A stretch of 46,645 bases of DNA, taken from positions 1 to 46,645 of the forward strand of contig JAAYUE010000038.1 of NCBI GenBank assembly GCA_012517905.1, given 5' to 3'. Shown in pieces: positions 40,895-46,645 of this stretch (position 1 is the first letter of the stretch; every line of letters begins with the position of its first letter). Source of the DNA: Clostridiales bacterium. Its GTDB lineage: Bacteria > Bacillota > Clostridia > Christensenellales > CAG-138. The notes below the pieces were generated by a model. It ran no database searches and had not been told where the DNA came from. It saw nothing but the letters and a program-made list of their open reading frames with translations. The translations under genes were made by a program, and so were the position numbers.

Positions 40895-42637
40895 ATGGAT
40901 CAGGTAACGGTAAAAGTCAACGGGATCGAAACGAAGGTTCCCGCCAATTCGACCATTCTGGAGGCGGCGCATCAGGCGGGCATCCGCATTCCGACGCTGT
41001 GCTATCTTCGGGACATCAACGCCATCGCGGCGTGCCGCATCTGCCTTGTGCAGGCGACCGGCGTGCGCGGTCACGCGGCTGCGTGCCTGCAGAAGGTTGC
41101 GGACGGCATGGAGATTCAGACCAACACGCCCGAACTGCGCGAAGCGAGAAAGACCACGCTGGAGCTCATTTTGAGCAATCACCGCATGGACTGCCTCAGC
41201 TGCGATCGAAACCTCAACTGTGAGCTGCAGGCGCTTGCGCAGGAATATGGCGTGGACCAGTATAAGTACATGGGCAGCGAAAGCCTCAAGCCCCAGTATG
41301 AGCGCAGCGCGCCGCACCTCGTTCGCGACAACAGCAAGTGCATCCTCTGCCGCCGCTGCGTCGCCGTCTGCAACTACAACCAGCACGTCGCCGTCATCGG
41401 AACCAACGAGCGCGGGTTCGACACCCACGTCGGCAGCGCGTTCGATATGCCGCTCAACGACACGGCCTGCATCAACTGCGGACAGTGCATCTCCGTCTGC
41501 CCGACGGGCGCGCTGACCGAGCGGGACGACACCCATATCGTCTGGGATGCGCTGGCGGACAAGAGCAAGCACGTCATCGTCGCGCCCGCGCCGTCCGTGC
41601 GCGTGCAGCTCGGCGAGTGCTTCGGCATGCCGATCGGCAGCAATGTGCAGGGCAAGCTCGTCGCGGCGCTGCGCCGCCTCGGCTTTGAAAAAGTGTTCGA
41701 CGTGGACTTCGCGGCGGACGTGACCATCATGGAAGAGGGAACGGAGCTGCTCAACCGCCTGCAGAACGGCGGCAAACTGCCGCTGATTACCTCCTGCTCG
41801 CCGGGCTGGGTCAAATTCTGCGAATACTACTTCCCGGATATGATCGAAAACCTCAGCAGCTGCAAGAGCCCGCAGCAGATGTTCGGCGCGCTGGTGAAAA
41901 CCTATTACGCCGAAAAGATGGGCATCGACCCCAAAGACCTGTTCGTCGTCTCCATCATGCCCTGCACCGCGAAGAAATTCGAGTGCACGCGGGACAACGA
42001 GGACGCGGCGGGCGTTCCGGACGTGGACGTTTCGCTCACTACGCGCGAGCTGGCGAAGATGATCAAGCGCGCCGGCATCCGCTTTACGGAGCTGAAGGAC
42101 GAGGAGTTTGATCCCATGCTGGGCGTTGGCTCCGGCGCGGGTCACATCTTCGGCGCGACCGGCGGCGTGATGGAAGCCGCCCTGCGTACCGTCGCCGAGA
42201 TCGTCACCGGCAAGCCGCTCGACAACCTCGACTTCACCGCGGTGCGCGGCGTACAGGGCTGCAAGGAAGCGGAATACGACCTCGCGGGCACCAAGGTGCG
42301 CGTCGCGGTCACCAGCGGTACGGAAAACGCCTTCCAGCTGCTCGAGATGGTCAGAAAAGGCGAGGCGGACTACCACTTCATCGAGGTCATGGCCTGCCCC
42401 GGCGGCTGCGTCAACGGCGGCGGCCAACCGCATGAGCCGGGCGAGGTGCGCAACTTCGTCGACCTGCGCGCCGAGCGCGCCAAGGGCCTCTACGGTCAGG
42501 ATAAGAAGATGAAGCTGAGAAAGAGCCACGAGAACCCCTTTGTCAAGGAGCTCTACGACACCTATCTCGAAAAGCCCGGTTCGCACAAGGCGCACCACAT
42601 TTTGCACACCACCTACGTCAAGAGAAAGGTGTATTAA
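40895..42637 (+). CDS. hydA: [FeFe] hydrogenase catalytic subunit HydA (bifurcating type)
   Basis: The 580-residue enzyme reduces protons to H2 or oxidises it. Clusters in order: [2Fe-2S] (C36, C47, C50, C64), His-Cys [4Fe-4S] (H96, C100, C103, C109), two ferredoxin clusters (C149-C159, C192-C202), then the H-cluster motifs TSCSP (299-303), MPCTAK (355-360) and EVMACPGGC (C501, C505). The C-terminus (KKMKLRKSHENPF, LYDTYLEKPGSHKAHHILHT) is typical of trimeric HydA. Ser 302 replaces the second Cys of TSCCP. GGAGG is just upstream of the ATG. Maturases HydEFG are not in the window. Confidence 0.97.
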   Translation: MDQVTVKVNGIETKVPANSTILEAAHQAGIRIPTLCYLRDINAIAACRICLVQATGVRGHAAACLQKVADGMEIQTNTPELREARKTTLELILSNHRMDCLSCDRNLNCELQALAQEYGVDQYKYMGSESLKPQYERSAPHLVRDNSKCILCRRCVAVCNYNQHVAVIGTNERGFDTHVGSAFDMPLNDTACINCGQCISVCPTGALTERDDTHIVWDALADKSKHVIVAPAPSVRVQLGECFGMPIGSNVQGKLVAALRRLGFEKVFDVDFAADVTIMEEGTELLNRLQNGGKLPLITSCSPGWVKFCEYYFPDMIENLSSCKSPQQMFGALVKTYYAEKMGIDPKDLFVVSIMPCTAKKFECTRDNEDAAGVPDVDVSLTTRELAKMIKRAGIRFTELKDEEFDPMLGVGSGAGHIFGATGGVMEAALRTVAEIVTGKPLDNLDFTAVRGVQGCKEAEYDLAGTKVRVAVTSGTENAFQLLEMVRKGEADYHFIEVMACPGGCVNGGGQPHEPGEVRNFVDLRAERAKGLYGQDKKMKLRKSHENPFVKELYDTYLEKPGSHKAHHILHTTYVKRKVY

Positions 42638-42653
42638 AACACACGGCGTCGAC

Positions 42654-42686
42654 AAAGGCCCCTGCAGGAAGCTACAGGGGCCTTTT
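42654..42686 (+). terminator. Terminator of the hydrogenase operon
   Basis: AAAGGCCCCTG (42654-42664) pairs with CAGGGGCCTTT (42675-42685), with Ts at the end. It lies 16 bases after the hydA stop. Confidence 0.85.
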
Positions 42687-42729
42687 CTGGTAAAAACCCT
42701 TCCTTTCGCTCGCTTTTTTGTCGAACCCG

Positions 42730-42738
42730 TGTTATAAT
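42730..42738 (+). promoter_or_regulatory. Extended -10 promoter of yhbY
   Basis: TGT followed by a consensus TATAAT (42733-42738). The -35 region is T-rich and poor. The start point is near 42745. Confidence 0.65.
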
Positions 42739-42790
42739 CAAACGCTCAAACAACACACGCCCGCTTGAGCGGGAGAGGGGATATGCAATT

Positions 42791-43063
42791 ATGACCGGAG
42801 CGGAGCGCGCGGTATTCCGCAAAGCCGCGAATTCGTTGAAACCGATCTTCCAGATCGGAAAAGAGGACATCGGAGAAAACCTGGTTCGAAGCGTGGACGA
42901 GGCGCTGATCAAGCGCGAACTCATCAAACTCGCCGTGCTCGAAACCAGCACGCTCACCGCGCGGGACGCGGCGGGCAGGCTGTCCGAGGCGCTCAATGCG
43001 GAAATCATCCAGTGCATCGGCAGAAAATTCGTGCTCTACCGTCAAAAACCGGAAGAGGAATAG
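42791..43063 (+). CDS. yhbY: CRS1/YhbY RNA-binding protein, ribosome assembly
   Basis: The 90-residue single CRM-domain protein is expected to bind pre-50S rRNA: AERAVFRKAANSLKPIFQIG, then LVRSVDEALIKRELIKLAVLE and EIIQCIGRKFVLYRQKP. The usual GKGG/GxxG loop after the first strand reads GKED here, so the flexible glycine pair is lost. GAGAGGGG precedes the ATG with a somewhat long gap. The gene is monocistronic, with its own extended -10 promoter and a perfect terminator. Confidence 0.88.
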   Translation: MTGAERAVFRKAANSLKPIFQIGKEDIGENLVRSVDEALIKRELIKLAVLETSTLTARDAAGRLSEALNAEIIQCIGRKFVLYRQKPEEE

Positions 43064-43074
43064 TCGGAACAATC

Positions 43075-43104
43075 AAAAAGATCGGGCGTTGCCCGATCTT
43101 TTTT
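43075..43104. terminator. Bidirectional terminator
   Basis: AAAAAGATCGGGC (43075-43087) pairs perfectly with GCCCGATCTTTTT (43091-43103) around GTT. It serves yhbY and the converging sigma-like gene. Confidence 0.9.
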
Positions 43105-43185
43105 GATGCAGCTGTTTCCGGCGGCTGACGCGAGCTTGCGGAGCTGTAAAAACCCCAGAGCCGGACGACGAACGATGCGGACGGC

Positions 43186-43878
43186 TCAGAAGAGCCTGAA
43201 CACGTGGGCGTTAAACCACGAATAGCCGAGGTCATACAGCGGAATCCACTGCATGGTCATCGCGACGCCCGCCACCACCCAGAGCAGCAGCAGGCTCACG
43301 AGGATGAGCAGCACGACCGTAAACGAATGGCCGGAGGCTTTGCGTTTTTCTTTTTTGCGATAGGGCTCGTCGAAGATTTCGTCTCGAATGCTGGTCGCGG
43401 CCGGTTCCGGATCGGCCTCGCGCGCCGGTTCTTTGCCCTTTCTCTGCGCGGGTTCGGGCTCTGCGGGGGCGGCGTATGTGCCCGGCATGGCGTATTCCAT
43501 GGGGGCGGAGGGGGCTTCGGGCCGCGGCGCGGCGATGACCGGCTGCGTCCGGGGCGCCGGTGCGGGCGCGGGCGTGTCGATCTCCTGGTCGAGTTCGCTT
43601 TCTATGGTGCGCATGTCGGTGCTGATCTGCGCATAGGTCGCGATATTGCGCTCGATCAAATCGCCGAACCAGAGCGACCAGCCGTCGTCCTCCGGCTGCT
43701 GCTGTACGATGGCGACGAACTGCCCGAACGTCTGTCGCGCGGCTTCGCGCGCAAACTCCTTGTCGTTCGTGCGCTCCAGCGCGCGTTGATAGACCGAACT
43801 GCCATAGGCGGAGACGAGCTCCTTGACGGCTTCCTTCTCGCCGTGGCGGATGCGGCGAACCAATTCTGCAAGCTGCAT
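43186..43878 (-). CDS. Sigma-factor-like N-domain with linker and membrane anchor
   Basis: The 230-residue protein is a paralogue of the one at 13966. The N-domain (IRHGEKEAVKELVSAYGSSVYQRAL, with AREAARQTFGQFVAIV) resembles ECF sigma region 2 helices. A long Pro/Ala/Glu linker (about 100-165) and a basic patch (RKKEKRKAS) follow, then one membrane helix (about 186-208) and the tail IPLYDLGYSWFNAHVFRLF, which shares the DLGYxWFxxxVFxLF pattern with the paralogue. I prefer ATG 43878, with GGGAG nine bases upstream; an ATG at 43899 would be nearly leaderless. Function unknown. It is monocistronic. Confidence 0.8.
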   Translation of the reverse strand: MQLAELVRRIRHGEKEAVKELVSAYGSSVYQRALERTNDKEFAREAARQTFGQFVAIVQQQPEDDGWSLWFGDLIERNIATYAQISTDMRTIESELDQEIDTPAPAPAPRTQPVIAAPRPEAPSAPMEYAMPGTYAAPAEPEPAQRKGKEPAREADPEPAATSIRDEIFDEPYRKKEKRKASGHSFTVVLLILVSLLLLWVVAGVAMTMQWIPLYDLGYSWFNAHVFRLF

Positions 43879-43910
43879 AACAGAGGCGCTCCCGTTCATA
43901 AAGATAAATT

Positions 43911-43919
43911 ATTATATCA
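43911..43919 (-). promoter_or_regulatory. Extended -10 promoter of the sigma-like gene
   Basis: On the minus strand TGA precedes a consensus TATAAT (43916-43911). The start point is near 43904. Confidence 0.6.
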
Positions 43920-43974
43920 TGCTTTGCCGCGGCTGAAAAGGGCGCGATGACGCCGGTGGACAACGAGGTTTCAT

Positions 43975-44003
43975 TTGACAAAACGCGTTTTTTCTGGTAA
44001 ATA
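43975..44003 (+). promoter_or_regulatory. Promoter of the FAD oxidoreductase gene
   Basis: TTGACA (43975-43980) with TAAATA (43998-44003) at 17 bases. The alternative TATATT at 44002 has too long a spacer. Confidence 0.55.
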
Positions 44004-44057
44004 TATTACTTTGTTGGCAATCATTTCCCTTGGACCATTTTGGAGGAATACACAAGC

Positions 44058-45458
44058 ATGCAGACAGACGTTGTGATCGTTGGCGCCGGCCCCTCGGGCA
44101 TCTTTACCGCACTCGAGATGATCAAGCGCGGCAGCAAACAGCGCATCGTTATCGTAGAAAAAGGACTTGCGGTCGAGCAGCGCCGCTGTCCGAAAGCCGT
44201 GACAGGACGCTGCGTCAACTGCAAGCCGTACTGCCATATCACGACGGGCTTTTCCGGCGCGGGCGCGTTTTCGGACGGCAAGCTCTCGCTCTCTTTCGAG
44301 GTCGGCGGCGATTTGCCGACGCTGATCGGCGCCGACAAGGCGCAGTCCACAATCGACTATACCGACGGCATCTATCTCGAGTTCGGGGCGGACGAGCACG
44401 TCGAGGGCGTGAGCGACACCGCCGCGCTCAAGGAGATCCGCCGCCGCGCGATTCAGGCGGGGCTGAAACTCGTGGACTGTCCCATCCGCCATCTCGGCAC
44501 CGAGAAGGCACAGGACATCTACTATGCCATCGAGCAGTATCTGCTTCAAAACGGCGTGGAGATGCTCTTTGGCCACGCCTGCGAAAACCTCATCCTTGAA
44601 AACAACGTCTGCAAAGGCGTAATCCTCAACGACGGCAAACAGGAATTCGAGCTGCTTGCCAAAAACGTCGTCGTCGCGACCGGACGGCGCGGCGCGGACT
44701 GGCTTGAAAACATCTGCGCCGAGCACGGAATCGCGCATCAGCCCGGAACGGTGGACATCGGCGTGCGCGTCGAGGTACGAAACGAGGTCATGGAGACCGT
44801 CAACGAAGTGCTCTATGAAAGCAAGCTCATCGGTTATCCGCAGCCGTTTCGCAACAAGGTGCGTACTTTCTGCCAGAACCCCGGCGGGTTCGTGAGCCAG
44901 GAAAACTACGACAACGACCTTGCCGTGGTCAACGGGCATGCATACAAGGAGAAGAAGTCCAACAACACGAACCTCGCCATCCTCTGTTCGCATAATTTCA
45001 ACGTGCCGTTCGACCAGCCGATCGCCTACGCGCAGAAGGTCGGCGAGCTGACCAACATGCTCGGCGCGGGGCACATCCTCGTGCAGCGCTATGGCGACAT
45101 CCTCGACGGCAAGCGCACCTGGCAGCGGGAGCTGTCGTTTTCCAACGTGGTGCCGACGCTGCCGGACGCGATCGCGGGGGACATCACAGCGGCCATGCCG
45201 TACCGCGCGATGACGAACATCATCAATTTCATCCAGGCGGTCGACCATGTCGTGCCCGGCTTTGCCGCGGCGGAGACGCTGCTCTACTCGCCGGAGCTCA
45301 AGTTTTACTCCAACCGCGTGAAGATGGACGACAGCTTCACGACGAACATCGCGGGGTTCTACTCGCTGGGCGACTCCAGCGGCTGGACGCGCGGGCTGAT
45401 GATGGCCTCCGTCATGGGCGTATTGATGGGCCGCAGGCTCGCTGTGGAAGAGAAATAG
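44058..45458 (+). CDS. FAD-dependent oxidoreductase (COG2509-like)
   Basis: The 466-residue flavoprotein has the ADP-binding GAGPSGIFTALEMIKRG at the N-terminus and VEKGLAVEQRRCP. It then shows CVNCKPYCHITTGFSGAGAFSDGKLSL, a cysteine-bearing signature of this subfamily, KNVVVATGRRGADWL, and the C-terminal FAD contact GFYSLGDSSGWTRGLMMASVMG. Proteins of this family are widespread in Clostridia and related to NAD-FAD utilising dehydrogenases, but the substrate is unknown. GGAGGA lies 11 bases before the ATG at 44058. It is monocistronic with its own promoter. Confidence 0.88.
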   Translation: MQTDVVIVGAGPSGIFTALEMIKRGSKQRIVIVEKGLAVEQRRCPKAVTGRCVNCKPYCHITTGFSGAGAFSDGKLSLSFEVGGDLPTLIGADKAQSTIDYTDGIYLEFGADEHVEGVSDTAALKEIRRRAIQAGLKLVDCPIRHLGTEKAQDIYYAIEQYLLQNGVEMLFGHACENLILENNVCKGVILNDGKQEFELLAKNVVVATGRRGADWLENICAEHGIAHQPGTVDIGVRVEVRNEVMETVNEVLYESKLIGYPQPFRNKVRTFCQNPGGFVSQENYDNDLAVVNGHAYKEKKSNNTNLAILCSHNFNVPFDQPIAYAQKVGELTNMLGAGHILVQRYGDILDGKRTWQRELSFSNVVPTLPDAIAGDITAAMPYRAMTNIINFIQAVDHVVPGFAAAETLLYSPELKFYSNRVKMDDSFTTNIAGFYSLGDSSGWTRGLMMASVMGVLMGRRLAVEEK

Positions 45459-45467
45459 AGAAACGAA

Positions 45468-45491
45468 GGGCTGTCCAAGACTGTACAGCCC
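45468..45491 (+). terminator. Weak hairpin after the FAD oxidoreductase gene
   Basis: GGGCTGT (45468-45474) pairs with ACAGCCC (45485-45491). Only CCTCTC follows, not a clean T run, so termination may depend on other factors. Confidence 0.4.
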
Positions 45492-45522
45492 CTCTCGCAA
45501 GATTTACTGGCGAAGTCGTTTT

Positions 45523-45945
45523 CTATCTGGTACGACTCGAAAGCGTCACCTTAATGTTGCCGCGCGTCGCATGGGAATAAGGGCACACCTGGTGCGCTTC
45601 CTGCGTGAGGCTTTCGGCCAGAGCGGCGTCGTCGGTGTCGATGATGGCGACGATGTCGACCTCAAGCTGGAAGTTTCCGGCATCGTTGCGGCCGATGCCC
45701 ACGGTGGTTTGCACATCCGGCGGGGGCAGCCTCAGCCTGCGAACGCGGATCGCGTGCTGCAGCGCGCTACCGAAGCAGGCAGCGTATCCTGCCGCGAAAA
45801 GCTGTTCCGGATTGGCGCCCTCCAGCTTGCTCCCGCCCAAACCGGCAGGAAGCGCCATCTCCAAATCGATAGGGCTGTCGTCTACGCGGACATGGCCGTC
45901 CCGGCCGCCGGTGGCATATGCTGTGGCTTTGTAGTCTATTTTCAT
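45523..45945 (-). CDS. Organic hydroperoxide resistance protein (Ohr/OsmC family)
   Basis: The 140-residue peroxidase reduces organic hydroperoxides with a reactive cysteine pair: C57 (AACFGSALQHA) and C121 (VCPYSHATRGNI), both at family positions. Signature segments GGSKLEGANPEQLFAAGYAACF and the Arg near 20 (HVRVDDS) also match Ohr. It acts in the cytosol, probably with lipoyl thiols as reductant. GGAGGTG lies seven bases before the ATG. It has its own promoter on the minus strand, and no OhrR-type MarR regulator is adjacent. Confidence 0.93.
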   Translation of the reverse strand: MKIDYKATAYATGGRDGHVRVDDSPIDLEMALPAGLGGSKLEGANPEQLFAAGYAACFGSALQHAIRVRRLRLPPPDVQTTVGIGRNDAGNFQLEVDIVAIIDTDDAALAESLTQEAHQVCPYSHATRGNIKVTLSSRTR

Positions 45946-45973
45946 AAGGCACCTCCATCTTTCTTATGGCTTG

Positions 45974-46001
45974 ATTATACCTCTAAAAATCAACAATGAT
46001 T
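45974..46001 (-). promoter_or_regulatory. Promoter of the ohr-like gene with a possible operator
   Basis: On the minus strand TATAAT (45979-45974) is the -10. An inverted repeat AATCA-ACAA-TGATT (45988-46001) covers the spacer and -35 region and could be a repressor site. The -35 itself is poor. Confidence 0.5.
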
Positions 46002-46113
46002 ATGACTTGCGCACATTACGATACCTTTATTTGAAATTTCTTCGCTTTTTGTTTGGAAATGACGAGCCCAAAATGATCAAAGAAAGGAGCTGCTTCTTAT
46101 AGAGGGAACCAGC

Positions 46114-46482
46114 ATGCACGTGTTTTCCGAGATCGAGTTGCGGGAGGCCGCGCGGGCCATTGTCTCCGCGCGGATGAAGAGCGAGAAAGCGGTTTTGAAG
46201 CTGAAAGACGGTTCCGCGCAGCAGCGCCTGATCGCGCGCGGCATCGCGGCTTACTCCCTTGCGCTTGCGCTGATCGCAAGCGAGCTGGGCGGCGAATCCG
46301 TGCCGGATTATGAAAAAGAAGCGCTGGAGCAGGCGGCGGCGACGTTGACCGACTTGTCCGCGCGCGTGGAGAAGGCGCTGCCGAAGTTTGCCGCGGACAC
46401 GCCGCAGCATACGCTTGCGGTGCGACGGCTGCGGGCGTTTGAGATCGCGTGTAGATTATTGAATATTGAGTTGGAACGCTAA
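46114..46482 (+). CDS. Small helical protein of unknown function
   Basis: The 122-residue protein appears all-helical and Ala/Leu/Glu-rich (VFSEIELREAARAIVSARMK, then LIARGIAAYSLALALIASEL and LAVRRLRAFEIACRLLNIEL), without cysteines suited to metal binding apart from a single C, and without membrane helices of clear length. I recognise no family. AGAGGGAA lies before the ATG at 46114. The downstream sequence looks like the first half of a terminator cut by an insertion sequence at 46507. Confidence 0.7.
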   Translation: MHVFSEIELREAARAIVSARMKSEKAVLKLKDGSAQQRLIARGIAAYSLALALIASELGGESVPDYEKEALEQAAATLTDLSARVEKALPKFAADTPQHTLAVRRLRAFEIACRLLNIELER

Positions 46483-46506
46483 AAGTAAAATAAAAAGCCC
46501 GCCTTC

Positions 46507-46645
46507 TGAACTGAACCCCGTTGATTAGACACAAACAAAAGCCCCTATCGCAGAAAAACTCAAGATTGCATGAACTGACGTCGTTTTTCGAGCGGCGTCA
46601 GTTTTGTTTTGAGCTGAATCCGCTCATTGTTGTAGAAGGATATGA
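46507..46645. mobile_element. IS3-family insertion sequence, one end (partial)
   Basis: TGAACTGAACCCC at 46507 is a plausible terminal inverted repeat, and the minus-strand frame beyond it encodes the C-terminus of an IS3-type transposase. The element continues beyond the window. Directly before it, AAAAAGCCCGCCTTC (46492-46506) looks like one arm of a terminator. Confidence 0.75.
46560..46645 (-). CDS. IS3-family transposase (OrfB) C-terminus, partial
   Basis: The last 27 residues are readable: ISFYNNERIQLKTKLTPLEK followed by RRQFMQS and a TGA stop. The YNNERIQLK...LTPLEKR pattern is the C-terminal end of the rve/integrase domain of IS3 (IS150 group) transposases. The DDE residues lie upstream, outside the window, so intactness is unknown. 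Confidence 0.8.
   Translation of the reverse strand, partial: ISFYNNERIQLKTKLTPLEKRRQFMQS

Noticed and set aside
39107-42655. 1182-codon minus-strand frame opposite hydB and hydA
   Set aside because: Antisense shadow of two certain genes; the residue composition is Ala/Arg/Leu/His-rich without motifs.

Overview
The window looks like a chromosomal segment of a GC-rich, strictly anaerobic member of the Clostridia. The inference rests on several points: genes typical of the phylum (SecA with a C-terminal SEC-C zinc tail, DnaD- and DnaI-type replication loading proteins, a YerB/DUF3048 lipoprotein pair, a D-amino-acid aminotransferase), a trimeric electron-bifurcating type [FeFe] hydrogenase, strong Shine-Dalgarno sites and frequent ATGA start/stop overlaps. 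I cannot name the genus from the sequence alone.

Layout. 1-682: the 3' end of a 5S rRNA gene (end of an rRNA operon), its palindromic terminator, then a gene-free stretch that holds a long imperfect inverted repeat (216-419) and an AT-rich tract. 683-3054: a membrane-anchored protein of unknown function, a small independent transcription unit (promoter, 25-codon ORF, terminator) and a RarD-type permease. 3056-8147: secA, prfB and a ProB-like amino acid kinase. 8181-10953: a DUF2975 / YozG-type HTH / DUF4153 membrane cluster, then dgkA and a small membrane protein. 10952-14577 (minus): a sigma-factor-like membrane protein, dnaD, dnaI and rsmI. 14716-17383: a trmN6-like methyltransferase that appears leaderless, and a divergent pair (MTA phosphorylase family and an MtnA-like isomerase). 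17394-20639 (minus): a cohesin-domain surface protein and two DUF3048 lipoproteins. 20825-28752: a D-amino-acid aminotransferase, a cyclase-family hydrolase, a uridine phosphorylase family gene, and a six-gene operon led by ribokinase. 28879-33851: an SH3b protein, an O-antigen-ligase-like protein, a tiny lipoprotein, and a nucleotidyltransferase with galE behind a consensus promoter and a possible attenuator.

34190-42637 is the most interesting block. It is one long operon in which the three subunits of a bifurcating hydrogenase (HydC first, HydB and HydA last) enclose seven further genes: two DRTGG-domain proteins, two GHKL-type ATPases, a PHP-domain phosphoesterase, a thioredoxin-like ferredoxin with only three cysteines, and a second [FeFe]-hydrogenase-like protein. 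That protein has the H-cluster cysteines but carries alanine at the proton-relay position, as in putative sensory (group D) hydrogenases. The gene content suggests a redox- or H2-sensing signalling module built into the catalytic operon.

42730-46645: yhbY, a second sigma-like membrane protein paralogous to the one at 13966-14577, an FAD-dependent oxidoreductase, an Ohr peroxidase, a small helical protein, and at the edge the end of an IS3-family insertion sequence that seems to have landed in a terminator hairpin. No CRISPR array, tRNA or prophage was seen.
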